Of a stretch of DNA of 64,000 bases, positions 1 through 11,994 are shown piece after piece. A model generated the notes under the pieces. The model saw nothing but the letters and a program-made list of their open reading frames with translations. It was not told the DNA's origin and did no database searches. The DNA is from Suillus spraguei. Taxonomy: Eukaryota; Basidiomycota; Agaricomycetes; Boletales; Suillaceae. The stretch lies in the NCBI GenBank assembly GCA_016800925.1, contig JABCPU010000012.1:310001-374000 (forward strand), given 5' to 3'. Position numbers and translations under genes: made by a program. Every line of letters begins with the position of its first letter. Position 1 is the first letter of the stretch.

Positions 1-678
1 TCGGCAGCCCAGCACGCTCCTCCTGCTTTGGATGCTGCCAAACCTCTCTTGGCCCCAATATCTCTTCTCGTCCAGCCTCGACACTTTGGCCCGCCTGCAT
101 TATTCTTCTCTTCGCGTGGCGGGCACAGCACGTCCATAGTCGATGCTCGTGGTCGTGCCGTTCTCAAAGGCCGCTTTGTCTGGAGCACGGACAGCGATAA
201 CGAGTCGAAGACAGTTTCCCGCATGGGAGACGTTAAGCGTGTGGAGGCATTTGACGTCAAAGACCGCTCTGTTCTTGTGGCTATGCGCCAAGGGGGCGTG
301 GAAGCGATGGATTTCGGTGACGCGTTACTCAAACCCGCGGATGAGTCGCGTACCCTGTTACCCCAATTTGCACCGCCGCCATCAAATATCAATAGACGTG
401 GACCATTTGTTTGGAAAATAGGCACTCCTATCGGTTCCTCTACATCAAGTGCTACGGTCCTGTCGTCAAAAACCAAAGGGTCAGGTTATCTTGGGAGGAA
501 GCCAAGCCACACCAATGGGAAATCTCCCGCGAGAGCAGAGTTCCATGGTACAGGAGATGGGGACACCGAGAACACGGACGAGGTGCTCTTTCTCGGGCGC
601 CAGGGAGACGAGGTATACCTATGTGAACGCAATGCCGGTGCATTCCGGATACTGCGATTAAGTCCCGATTTATCGTGA
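1..678 (+). CDS. 3' end of an unrecognised protein gene (5' cut by window edge)
   Basis: The reading frame is open from the first base and stops at 676-678, leaving about 225 residues of C-terminus. No start codon is needed inside the window, so the gene begins upstream. The segment looks like a real protein: it has mixed hydrophobic and charged stretches (for example GPPALFFSSRGGHSTSIVDA and VLFLGRQGDEVYLCERNAG) that suggest beta-rich folding, and a Ser/Thr/Lys-rich linker around the middle. No intron is needed in this part. I recognise no family. It converges on the acyl-CoA synthetase gene with about 140 bp between the two stop codons. Confidence 0.6.
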   Translation, partial: SAAQHAPPALDAAKPLLAPISLLVQPRHFGPPALFFSSRGGHSTSIVDARGRAVLKGRFVWSTDSDNESKTVSRMGDVKRVEAFDVKDRSVLVAMRQGGVEAMDFGDALLKPADESRTLLPQFAPPPSNINRRGPFVWKIGTPIGSSTSSATVLSSKTKGSGYLGRKPSHTNGKSPARAEFHGTGDGDTENTDEVLFLGRQGDEVYLCERNAGAFRILRLSPDLS

Positions 679-817
679 CCATTTTAAACTTATCATGCCT
701 AGACTGCACTCAACTGTTGTTTTATCACTCACTCATACCCTTTTATTTGGCAACCCGAGCATAAGTATGTAACGATACATAGATCCCTCGCAATATATTA
801 GTATCAAGTCATTAACA

Positions 818-3505
818 TCACAGTTTAGCAACGACTTTGCGAAGGTTGGTCTTGAGGATCTTCCCAGTAGATGTTTTCTGTAAGTACTGTAAGCGCCCAG
901 CGGAATATGGATGTTATGCACGACTGACGGGTAATTCGTCCACTATTTGCACCCACTCTGGGCACGCAAAACCGGGCAAAAGTGTTCGAGCGTGACGGAT
1001 CAGCTCAGTAGCAAAGCCTTCATGGTTGTCTTTCCACTTCGGGGCGTGCTCTGGACGAAGAAGGACGAAAGCCATAGGACGTTCACCCCATTTGGGGTGT
1101 GGGCGGGCCACGACAGATACCTCTAAAACATGCGGGTGGCTGGAAAGCTCTGCGTAGCCCGTTCAGGGTCCACAATTTGGTAACCACGCGAACACAAAAA
1201 TACCTAGTTCTATGGCCAAGCTTGATGCATTCTGCAAATCTTCAGCTTAGCACATTGAATCACCGCAAGGACACTTATTCACCTCGCCTCCAGAGATAAT
1301 CAAGTCTTTGCTTCGATCAACGACTTGGATAACACCATCGGGATGCCAGACGGCTAGATCACCTGAGTGGAAGTGGCCTCCCAGAAAAGCCTTGCGCGTG
1401 GCTTCTGGGTCGCGGAAATACTATACAACAAAAAAAATGCAAATACTTAAAATGAATAGGAGAACTTTGGCACAACTGCTGAAAAACGCACCTCTTTCAT
1501 GACGATGTTTCCGCGCATGATAACCTCACCCACCGTGCATCCGTCTTTTGGAACATCACGAAGTTCTTCGTCATTTTCGTCTCGTGGAGGATATACTACG
1601 CGTGCGTCTTGTGCAGTGGCGAAGCTTTGACCTTGTCGAGCCATCAGCTTCGCGCGTTGTTCCAAAGTCAACGTCTTCCAGTGAGGTTGATCATAGCAGC
1701 GCGTGAAGGGTCCATACGTCTTTAAGGAGTATGTTCAGACCTGCCACTTCCCTAAGCAATGCCGAGGCACGTACCTCACTGGTGATAATGGAAGAACGAA
1801 TTAGCTTAGGAATGAGTTGAGCGCTACGCTGGACTCACGTCAGACCGTATACATGCACAGGCTTGATTCCCTTTTGCTCGAGTTGGCTGATCAGGTGAGC
1901 GGTAGGTGCGGCCCCTGCAATAACCGCGGATATAGTACGAGGGAGAGGTCTGGCAGCGGGGTCATTCACAATTCCGATCTATTGGCACTTCAGACCAATC
2001 CATGTCCCTGCGTGACGCACAAACCTGGACAGTGGGTGCACCGCAATAATGAGTTACCCCGGAATTCAGGAAATGCTTCCAGATAAGTGGGTAGTCGACA
2101 GAGCGCATAGTAATCTGGAATAAGAAGATAAGGTGTGGTTCATGGTGATAAACGCAACATCGTGTTCTACACACCTGTGTCGCGCATGCGAAGACATTTG
2201 CCCACGGGTACGTCCAACCGGCTGCGTGGAACATCGGAAGAATCCTGCAGTTCGTTGTATTCTCGACTGTTCGTACAATCGCATGAAACTTACCACAAAT
2301 ATGTCGACTCACGACTTATCCTGTAAATTCCGATAACGAGCTTTATTAAAGAGATACAGCGAGACAGAGGCACGTACTGTCCTTCAACAACATTCGCTAT
2401 TGCTGCCAAGTAAGAGCCTGGTTGAACAACAGGATCAGCCAAACCAAAGTAATGTGAGTTGACAGAGCGTACCGCGCAGCGTGGTAAGAACACCCTTTGG
2501 CTATGCAGAATGAGCAATTGCTTTAACGTGCAGACACAGTCGAATCTTACGCGACCTGTAGTTCCCGACCTTGTGAAAATGTATTCACTTCTTGGTCAAA
2601 CTGCATAACAGAGTGATGACTCACGTATAGCATAAAACTGCACCAGCATTCTCGTCGGGCTCAACGTCCAAGCCAGCCCACCCCTTTTCTGCGCTAAATA
2701 CTCTGCCTGCACTAAGGAAGCTTTCGTATGGGTCACCTGCTCTGCCTGTGTCATGACAAACGATGATAGGTATATTAGTATTCTGAATGAGATGGGTGAA
2801 GTCACGATCGATGAGGATAAGTTTGGATCCACTATGTTCCAGAATGTATGAGACCTCATGGGGTGTGAGGCGAGTGTTTACAGGTGTGACGATAGCACGA
2901 GCAGCAAGAATGCCAAAGTGAGCATCTATCCAGGGTGTTTCATTACTGTCAGGTGCAACAAAACTGAAGTTATACCTGCAATCAAGGGGCTATCGTGTTT
3001 CTGCGTGAGATGCGTTAAGCGGGTGATACAATGGCAGAACTTACCAGTTGGGCGTTATAACTGCAACGCGGTCACCTGGGCGGATGCCTGCTTGTATGAG
3101 AGCATATGCCATGTTCTGAATACGTTGAGCCCTATTGCCGCTGTCAGACTAGTTCTCGACAAAGTACAATAGCCCCACCAAACGGCATAGGTATAGAACG
3201 CAGGATGTTTCACATCAGGATGAACAATGGCGAGTTTATCTGGGTATACGGCTGCGGCGCGAAGAATAAAGGGGAAGGGGTTCTTGTGGAATCTTTGGTG
3301 AGCAAAGAGAGGGCGAAGGTTGTTGTGATATTGCAGCTTACAAGAGGATGTACATTGGGGACAAGACCGAGCACCGATTGCTGGTAGTTCACATTGGGAG
3401 GGGGTATGCTCTCCCGAGTTGGTTGGAAATCTGTATCAATGTTTAGTGTGTTAGCTGCCTAGATGCTCATTGACTGAACTCACCGAGTGCGCCGGGGACG
3501 TGCAT
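818..3505 (-). CDS. AMP-dependent acyl-CoA synthetase, peroxisomal type (C-terminal AKL)
   Basis: The enzyme activates a carboxylic acid with ATP and CoA (ANL superfamily). I rebuilt it from at least ten exons. The start is ATG at 3503-3505 (MHVPGALDF...). Landmarks in order are an N-terminal block ([20 protein letters not shown]), the ATP P-loop YTSGTTGRPKGV (exons near 2510-2600), [43 protein letters not shown], and the C-terminal lysine motif [14 protein letters not shown]. The protein ends VVAKL-stop (TGA complement at 818-820). AKL fits the PTS1 consensus, so peroxisomal location is inferred. The closest families I know are fungal and plant AAE-type short/medium-chain acyl-CoA ligases; the substrate cannot be read from sequence. 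All splice joins I tested keep frame, including a 38-nt intron near 3140. I see no damage. Confidence 0.88.
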
Positions 3506-4884
3506 AGAACTGTCTGCGGGTTTGTTAGGATTCTTACTTCAAGGTGCTTATTCAACCGAGCTCGTGTACATCCGAACTTTAAGGGCCTGAGAGTGCCCAA
3601 ATGCCGGCAAGTTAGACGATCAACGTGACTGCTACCATCGGACTCAAGCACATATTTTTGATGGGGCCACTCTGACGACCGTGGGTTACTGCGCTGATGT
3701 CAGCAACTTCATGCAATTCCGTTTCAACTTGAACACAAGGTACATTTCTCTTACTATTGCTAGAAGACTGGAGGAGGTCACGTTCGGTAACTAAGTAAAT
3801 GGCTATCAAACGATGTAGCCATTACCTAATGGGTCAGGCTGCAATTTGAACCGTCATTCTATTCATAGCTCCAGCGCTTTCACCTGGATTAACCACTGCA
3901 TCACTGGGGTAGTGGTTAGAGCCTTGATTAAGCTCTGGAAGGACGCGAAGGAGGCCTTGATTACCTAGGATGACGTGTATGGAGATAGAAGTACATCGTG
4001 TATTTCTACCCTAATTAAACTTCCATAAGTTGCTATGCACCCTAGCACATGTTGTTTGACCGCTATGCTATGTTTATCATCGCCGCTTCAGCCTTACAGG
4101 GATAAAAACTGTATCGCACAGGACAGCTCGAATAACCAAAGACGGACCAGACAAGAAGAAAGCCACGTCTCGCCCTATCATGATAGCAGGTATGTCCTCA
4201 CTTGACCGTTTTGATAGCAATTGTGGCTGTCCAGATGAGCTCACGGCGTTTTTGGCAAGCTCAGGACAGAAGCCGCAGCCCAGGCCCTAATGAGGTACGC
4301 AAAATTTACAATCTGTGACCGTCGAGGCCATTCGCAGTGAACCACGCTAGGTCCGTATCAGAGGCATCTTCCAATATTGCAGTATGACCCTGACAAGTGT
4401 ATGTAGTTTCCGCAAAGCAAGGATAAGATCACCGGTTCTTGGTATTTCAGCACTCGCCTAATATGGCTTTGAGGAGCAACAAGCGGCCAGTTGTCGGTAC
4501 GACTTGACCTGTTGAGAAAATGCACTCATGTACGGCGCTCCTGCGTTGCGTGCGAGACCTGTATGCTTGCTGGCGTCTTCTAGCGCTAAAGAAGAAATCG
4601 AAATAGCCTCAGAATCGGATGAGGTTAATGTGAGATGTGCGCAGCTAGCCCTTTTATTCGGTTATGCACCCTAATAGTAGAAATGATTAATGGATCCCAG
4701 ACAAAGTAAAGCTTCAAGATCATCCAGCTGTGGTACATGGTCGAATATTAGTACGGGGCTGAAGCGTGAGATCGGTTAAATACAAACGTAAACAAAGCCG
4801 GAAAACGCAGCAATCACTGAGCAGTTCCAGTCTGCTTCCCTCCTTGCAGTGTCTATATTTTTCTACAACGTCGATACGATAATA
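3506..4884. other. Divergent intergenic region between acyl-CoA synthetase and Rab5
   Basis: About 1.4 kb separates two divergently transcribed genes, so it should hold both promoters. Only short unsupported reading frames are present (for example 3612-3809 on the minus strand), with no recognisable protein family, tRNA or strong repeat. The part just before the Rab5 ATG is pyrimidine-rich, as is common in fungal promoters. Confidence 0.5.
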
Positions 4885-5911
4885 ATGGCTGATACTGCTT
4901 CAGGCTCCGTGGACAGGTCTGTCCAGGTCAAGCTGGTTCTTCTCGGTAAGCCTTCTCAGTTATCACTAAAGGTACCATCGACACTCGCTGTCAAGTTTAC
5001 CTTCCGCGGTCGCTCTTTCTTACCAACGAATGATAACTGATACACATATATAGGTGAAGCTGCTGTTGGCAAGTCTTCAGTAATCCTTCGTTTTGTAGGT
5101 GTATATTATTGTACATTTCCCATCTCTGAACCGCTTTCCAGGTCTCGAACGAATTCCAAGCCAACAAGGAACCCACTATTGGTGCAGCATTCTTGACTCA
5201 GAAATGTCGCCTCGAGGACCGCGTCCTGCGATACGAGATTTGGGATACTGCTGGCCAGGAACGTTTCCACTCTCTCGCTGTAGGTCCCAAGCACTACTTC
5301 ACCACTTGCCTCTGATTCGTGAATGTAGCCCATGTATTATCGTAATGCTCAAGCCGCAGTGGTCGTATATGACGTGACAAGAGCAGCGAGTTTAGAAAAG
5401 GCCAAGTCATGGGTGAAAGAACTTCAAAGACAGGCAAATCCCAACATCGTTATTGCACTGGCTGGCAACAAAGTTGATCTCGTACAAACATCTGCTGTGT
5501 CATCCGCGTCCACTCCGTCATCCGAGTCTGAAGATGAAGCGGATGATGCCACAGCCACCCCTGGGGAGAGTCCTAGTGCCAGTGGCGGCGAGCCAGAGAG
5601 CTTACGACAGGTGCCACGTGAGGAGGCTCAGGCTTACGCTACCGAGGCTGGCTTGTTGTTCTTTGAAACGAGTGCCAAGACTGGCGAGGGTGTTGTCGAG
5701 ATATTCACAGAAATAGGTACGCCCATTACACTCAACGTGGAACTCTTGCTTAAGTTCAAATCCAGCAAAGAAAATACCAATCGAGCACATTCTGGCTTCC
5801 ACACGAGGTGGTGCAGGTCGATCTGGTGGTGCAAGTGGACGAACTGGTGGGGCCAGAGAGGAAGTGAACCTCGAGGAGCAACAGTCCAAGAAAGACGGGT
5901 GCAACTGTTGA
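4885..5911 (+). CDS. ypt5: Rab5-family small GTPase (Ypt5/Vps21 type)
   Basis: This is an early-endosome Rab GTPase controlling vesicle docking and fusion. There are five or six exons; the start is ATG at 4885-4887. The G-motifs are all present: the P-loop GEAAVGKSS, the switch I region [29 protein letters not shown] (switch II), GNKVDL (G4) and ETSAKTG (G5). The last exon encodes a Gly/Arg-rich hypervariable tail ending GCNC-stop (TGA at 5909-5911), a CxC double-geranylgeranylation signal. The spliced protein is about 257 residues, longer than the 210-220 usual for Rab5. The excess is a roughly 40-residue Ser/Glu/Asp-rich insertion between G4 and the last helix (about residues 133-175). The frame is intact, so I infer a working gene. 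Confidence 0.93.
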
Positions 5912-6173
5912 GTGTGCCACTATGGATTTTTTTTTGGACTGCACCCCCTTCGCTACCGTCTCGTTTTTATCAACACATTACCCTCTCTTTGCCATCTACG
6001 TGGCTTGGTCTTCATATGTAATCTGCTTTTATAATTCATCTGCAACACAAACATTGGACTTGGTACGGTTTGAAGCTAACTTATAAATACAGTTGCGGCA
6101 GGGCACATTGAGGTAACAGTAAGTTCTAAGAGGATGCACAAGTTAGAATGGTAACAAAGTCCCTTTAATGAAT

Positions 6174-8227
6174 TCAGTTGTTCAAATACGACGAAGAGGG
6201 AACCAAGTCCATATACGGAGGTGGTCGTGTCACATGTTCTTCCTGGTCAGGATCACTACCAGGAACAAGATAAGGTGGCGGCGCATGTCCATGTGAAGAA
6301 GAATGATCTAAGATGTCACTGGGAGGGTGTAGAGAATCATGAGTCGTGGGAGTTTGACTGTATGACTGATGGGCCAGGGGGGGTGAGTGAGATTGCACGG
6401 GGAGCCGGACTGAGGGTGACCTGAAGTCGGAATCTATTGAAGGAGGTGGGTCTGACGGATCATCCATCGCAGGCGGTGGAGGAGGGAGTTCACCTCCAGA
6501 ACGAGGGGCACGATCGTCTGAGACGATATTCAGAGCCTCAAAGACTCGGACGGGTTCAACTCCAATATTAGCAAATCCCGTCACATCTGCGTCTCTCTCT
6601 GCCATCTCTACCGATGGGGGTGGAGTTGATGAGCGGTGCATCGTATCCGAATGACCATCAAACTGCTCTGATGCAGCAAACCCAAATAGGATTCCCTCGC
6701 CAATGATGCAGAGTGCTGTGGTTGCAGGTACCTCCTGGTCCGTTGCCTCTGAAGGAATAAATATTTCCGACTCGGATTCCTGGAAGCTTGGCGGAGCGTT
6801 GGACGTAGAAGGCATAGAATGGAAGAACGGTGGAGGCGGTATGTCGCGGTCTTCAAAAGGGGGAGGAGCACCGCTTTGAGTATAACTTGGACCCGCTTCT
6901 CCTTCCTGATACAGGGGAATCGATGATTCTGGATCTTCTTGACGAACTGTCCTCAAAGGAGGACGGTCATGTTTTTTCTGATATGCAGCCTCAACCCATT
7001 CTTCAACTTCAGGCAGTGGCGCTGGGGGTGGAATGATAGTTAATGGGATGGGAATAGTCATGAGCCGTTCGGTCCTACTATTCGTTTCCACGAATGAAAT
7101 GTGGACGTTTAGGAGGAAAGAGACGGAATGTAGAAGAGTGGATTGAGTGATGGAGATACATTGCAGATCGTTGTCAAGGTTGCTGTAGTCACCCTCAGGC
7201 AAACTTGTCTGATAATCTACTGGTGATGCAGATGGCGAAGCCTGATGCAAAATGAGACGGAGCCGCACTGGTCGAGAGGAGTGAAATCTGCAGGATGCGC
7301 CTGAGCGAGAAGTTACTGCACTGTAGGCCGATCCAGGAGAGATGATCGGAGGCTTCTCCACAGGGGGAGTGGGTGCCACCGATGAAGGCCCATCCTGAGG
7401 TGACAAGTCCACTATTGATTGACCATCAGGCGTACCAAGTTCAAAATCACCGACATCATCTTTCCCCCTCAGACTCACGGTGCGAACAATCTCGGTTTTC
7501 ACGTTTCGAAGTCTAAGCCCTTCGCGCAGCATAAGGTCCCTACTCGGCGGAGGCACAGTGACATAGACTGGGATGGACTCCCCGGCCCTGAATATCGTAC
7601 GAGGAACTTGGACTTCGACACGGGAGGGACTTTCCAGCACATGGGTTTCCGGTAGCGTATCTACAGCATGAGAATGTGAAGTGTAACGTCGCGTATGTAC
7701 GACAATCCTTCTTGACACAAGTGGCTCAGATGAATTCGTAGGATGGAAAGTTGCCGTAAGTGCGTATTCCAGCGATGAATGAGGTGTATGAATACATTGG
7801 GGCGCATCAGATGTCAGGGGTATTGCGAATGACGTTGAGGATGACATCGAGTCGGACGTCCCCGTGAACGAGACTAGGTTTATCTCTGATTTTCCCAGCT
7901 CAATTTCCTGGCCAAACGCAGACTCGACGACATGAAGAGCCACGGTGCTGTTGTGCCATGATGAGTTCCTCGGGATAGATCATAGATGAGAAGCAGCCAC
8001 ACTAACACATATTTCCATTGACCTGGCTGTGCACCCTTGACATGTATTTCTCCCTCGATAGCAGCATGCTCTCCTTCAGCTCCTAGGTAGCCCTTTTGGA
8101 AGGCCAATGTATCCGCTGCTGGGATGATGAAGATCTGAAGGCCAGAGATCGGCTCGTCCAGCGCCCCAGGTAGATCCTGTGGGCATTCTGGAGAGTAATT
8201 TGGCGGAGGCGCCGTATAGGACGCCAT
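6174..8227 (-). CDS. Alpha-arrestin-like trafficking adaptor with PPxY motifs
   Basis: There are two exons. Exon 1 starts at the ATG complementary to 8225-8227 and a short intron (donor GTTAGT, acceptor CAACAG) joins it in phase to the long second exon, giving about 660 residues. The N-terminal half is arrestin-like: beta strands, AFQKGYLGAEGEHAAIEGEI at the start, and the second-lobe phrase RTIFRAGESIPVYVTVPPPS. The C-terminal third is Pro/Ser-rich and disordered, and ends with two PPxY motifs (APPPYLVP and RPPPYMDL). In fungal ARTs such motifs recruit the WW domains of the Rsp5/Nedd4 ubiquitin ligase to mark membrane transporters for endocytosis. That role is inferred from the architecture. 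The cargo is unknown. The gene converges on Rab5. Confidence 0.8.
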
Positions 8228-8555
8228 GTAATGTGAGGCCAATTGTCCTCTCTATTCTTCTGAGATCTAAAGTGATGGTAAAAGACAATGTGAGGTTCCA
8301 CCAAAGTTACTAGCTAAGTATTACAGCCTAGCCTAGCTTGTTACTAAAGTTGCACAGCCCAAACAAGATAAGTCCGAAAGTCAAAAATAATTATACGGAT
8401 CAAATGTCTGGTAGTACAACAAATTCGACATGGATGTCCAGAATTACATAGCAATAGTATCAACAGAAAAATGTACAGAGCGCTGGGGGTTAGTATATGT
8501 ACAAGGCAACGTCACAACTAACGCTACCGTACCGCGAATCTAGCAAATGACAGTA
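8228..8555. other. Intergenic: arrestin promoter and 3' flank of the ARID gene
   Basis: About 330 bp lies between two minus-strand genes. It should hold the arrestin promoter and the terminator side of the ARID gene. It is AT-rich and I see no other feature. Confidence 0.5.
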
Positions 8556-11500
8556 CTAACATTCAACCCTCATCAAACTCTCCAGTTCCGAAAACATTAC
8601 AGAATCCAGATCTCGCATCAACAATTCCCAAGTAGCGTCCCGGCGGCTAGCAAGTAACCCTATACCCTTTTCAATACCGGAATCATTACCATCAACAAAG
8701 CCCATGCCAAATGCCAGCGTAGTTTGAGTGGACTGCGAGGTGTCAAAAGCATCATCCTCCTCATCTACCACTTTCATGGCTTCCACCGCTCTGCGTGCAA
8801 CAGCAAGGTGCCATTGACGCACCTCTGGACTCCCACCCATTGATACGAATCGTTGCACTATACGAATCATAACCTGTGAGAAACACAGAGGGCGATCCGT
8901 TTTGATCTTCTTTTTTAATTCCGGGGGAGAAAAGAATGCGATTGTATAGACCGCCATAATTGACTTTTCCAAGTAGGATAGCCATGGGTCTCGGTTGAGG
9001 AAAGCAAAGTCGAGGTCCGATACTGGTAGACGATGAACGAGGGATTCTAATAGTCGCCAAATGAGAGGTTGGGGCATGACCCTAGAGAAAACCTGCCGAT
9101 TAGAGTCCAGTTGACCGAGGCGGGTGAAAACGTCGAGGGCAAGGTCGGCAATAGATGATGGTTTACTGTGCGGGAAAGGAACACCACTTTGTTTGAGAAA
9201 CTGTGTGGGGGGAACTGAGTCGAAGGGCTCTATGAGGATAGACGCGATGATTTCGAGGATGCGGCTCGCGGTGAGAGTTGTCGCATTCGACGGAGAATTG
9301 GGATTTGGGAACACGATGTAATTTGATAGATTACCAAAAATGTGAAGTGCATCTTTTCGAACATTGATCACGTCTGAGAGAGCAAGTGCCGGTGAAGTTG
9401 GTTGGGGTGTTCCGTCTGATGACACGGTAATACCACAAACACGTAGCACAAGATCGAGTGTGCGCTCATGCCTTGCGAGACAGGGCATATTGTCCGGGGT
9501 GACAGAAAGGTTTCGTATGAGGTTAGTCACAGTCAGGACAATATTGCCTGCGCGGTGTCCTGGACCACGTGTCTCATACTGAGGATCACGGATTTCTAGC
9601 CCGGCAAAGAGCATAGACTCCTTCTCGAAAACATCATCCACGAGCGCCCGATGTCGCACCATCTCGGCACCACTCCCCAGCCGATAATCCGTGATGTCGG
9701 GGGTAGTCCCAAATGCTTCCTCCTCAAGTAGGTCGAGCACCTCTTCGAGTAAATCTGTGCATTGGGAAATAGGAAATCCAGACCCAGGGGTTGGACCCCG
9801 CATCGTAGATAACAACGTGATTGTCGTTAGAGCGTAGGACAGCTCGGCGTTCAGTCGCGATCGAATGGACATTGTAAGGGCTTCAATGTCAACAGTACCC
9901 CACTCATTGATATCCCGCATGGGCCGCCGCTGAGACCGAAGATAATCCTCTTCCAGGGCATTGAAATCACGACCGCCAGTGAAATCAATTTCACGTGACA
10001 GAGGAATGTACTCGACTTTTGTCCTCGTAAATTGTGTACGCGAGGGGGGAGCTTCCGGGACGGATCCGGTATTAGTGGTCTCAGTCTGTGAAAAAATCAA
10101 TTCGCGGGCGTAAAGATCCACTAGTCATCACTCACGGTATCTGGCGGATCTGTAGCAGCTCGGTTGAGACTCATTGGATGACGAAAATGATATCTGTGAG
10201 AAATACCTGTCTTTTGCCTTGCTCGTTTCCCTTCTGCCTCTTCGGACTCAAGTCTTCTCTTCGTCCCTTGGGTTTCTGGTTCAGATGCATCCGGTGTTGG
10301 TTTTGTAAGTTGGGGTGCAGAAATTGAAGTATTGATGTGTGTCTGTGATGAAGCCTGAGGCGTGGGGTCTGAGGGAATGGCGGGTGATTGAAAATTGGGA
10401 GCAGAAGTTTGGCGCAAATGAGGACTTTGTGGCAGTGGTTGCGACTGAGAGGCAGGGCTGACAGTCGAATTCTGATTGTTAACCGTATGCTGTGCCATCA
10501 TGCCGCCCACTGCATTTGGGCCAACTGTCCCTGGTTGTAACCCTACATGAGGTGCACCAGGCCCTCCATTCACGTTGGGAGGTCCAGCACTAGTGCCTGG
10601 CTGGCGTCCAGCCGCCATTGCCCTACGGTTTCCCTCCTGCATATTCATATTACGACGATAAAACTCGTCGAATGGCTGTAAGATGGCGGCGTATAATTGT
10701 GCCAGAATTTGACCAACGGGGCGATGCTGCCCAGGAGTCGATAGAGGAGGAAGGTATTCTGGCAGGTCGAATTGGTGAGCGACTTGTACCCAGCCATTTT
10801 GTTGTTGTGCGATCTATGATGCCATGGTTCAGTATGCGAAACTGACGAAGTGTGAAACGACAAACTTTTTGCCATCCTCCCAATTGAGTTACAATTTGCC
10901 ATAACCTCAGGAGATCAATGTCCTTCCCTCCCAAGCGGATGACACCTGGCTGACCTGGTGGACAGTCCAAATACTTCCATTGCGAATTTGTAGGGTCGTA
11001 ATTGGGCGGGTATGGGTTTCCAGTTAAAGCCGGCGGTAAGGGAACGCGGTTAGCATGGGCGCCAGCCAACCCTGCGAGGAAAGTTCGCTGTCGGTGCTTG
11101 ACAACATCAGATGCGGTGAGGTTTGGATGAGACATGGGTGCGTTTAGAGAAGGATTTGGGGGGGCATTGGTGGTCTGTTGGACAGGGTAGATACCTTGTG
11201 GATTTAATTGACCTGACGAAGCTGTGGGATTGAATTGCATCGAATTCGTAGTATCATGAGGTGGCCCAGTAAAACTGCCCGATTGGTTATAAGAGGATGT
11301 CATTCCGCCGAGATATGATCCCGGAGATACTCCGCCAACAGACGCAGACGAGCGGCCGTTGACGTTTGTCATTTGTCTTTGAACTCCTGCAGCATTCATA
11401 GCTGCCATTTGCTTTGCAGCAGCATTGAGATCAAGAGTACTAGTGAAGTACTGGGCTGTATCAAAGTTTTGAGGTGAATTCTGGGGAATGAATGAAACAT

Positions 11501-11752
11501 TTCCTTGTTGCTGAGATTGATGGGTCTGCTGAGGTCTGATTTGCTGTGCAGACTGGGGCCTGTTAGCGGAACAAAGGGAGGAATGATGATTTAGAAAGGG
11601 AAATGGAAAAGGAAAACTTACAACATAGTTCAGGAGTTTATTAATGAGTACAGACGGACCACCCTGCTTGAACTAATACTTGTTGGCGGTCGAGCCGGAC
11701 AAAGTAGAATTCAACAAATCAGGAAATTCAAGTCAACACGGTTATTAGTCAT
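8556..11752 (-). CDS. SWI1: ARID-domain subunit of the SWI/SNF chromatin-remodelling complex (Swi1/BAF250-like)
   Basis: This large nuclear protein has several exons. A Gln/Asn-rich N-terminal region leads to an ARID DNA-binding domain (LGGKDIDLLRLWQIVTQLGG, then NGWVQVAHQFDLPEYLPP and ILQPFDEFYRRNM), split by a 52-nt intron near 10865. A Pro/Gln-rich linker with a basic stretch (GTKRRLESEEAEGKRARQK) follows. The last exon (about 520 residues, to the stop at 8556) is an all-helical domain of the BAF250/Swi1 C-terminal type. The 5' end is a problem. ATG at 11752 gives MTNNRVDLNFL, but the conserved-looking continuation DLLNSTLSGSTANKY lies in another frame, and an in-frame TAG (11673-11675) precedes FKQGGPSVLINKLLNYV. 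Either bases are wrong or missing, or the true first exon is elsewhere. The family call is firm; the start is not. Confidence 0.82.
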
Positions 11753-11994
11753 GACTTAGGTGTGACTGCAGTAAGTACAATCATCGTTCATATAGCTCAC
11801 TTATTCAATTTTGAATCCTTTAACTACCCAACGCTCTTAACTCATGGTCGCATGATCATCTACCAGACAAAATAATATATTGATCCACTCGGAGGTATTC
11901 CGATAAATATGACCTGTGACGCGTGTGACGTGTCACAATATTTCAATAGTCCAAATTTTTTTCTTACTGATTCTCACCCTTGATTCATTCCCAT

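Noticed and set aside
3890..3970. A-box-like GGGGTAGTGGTTAGAG suggesting a tRNA
   Set aside because: No B-box/T-arm follows and no acceptor stem can be paired.
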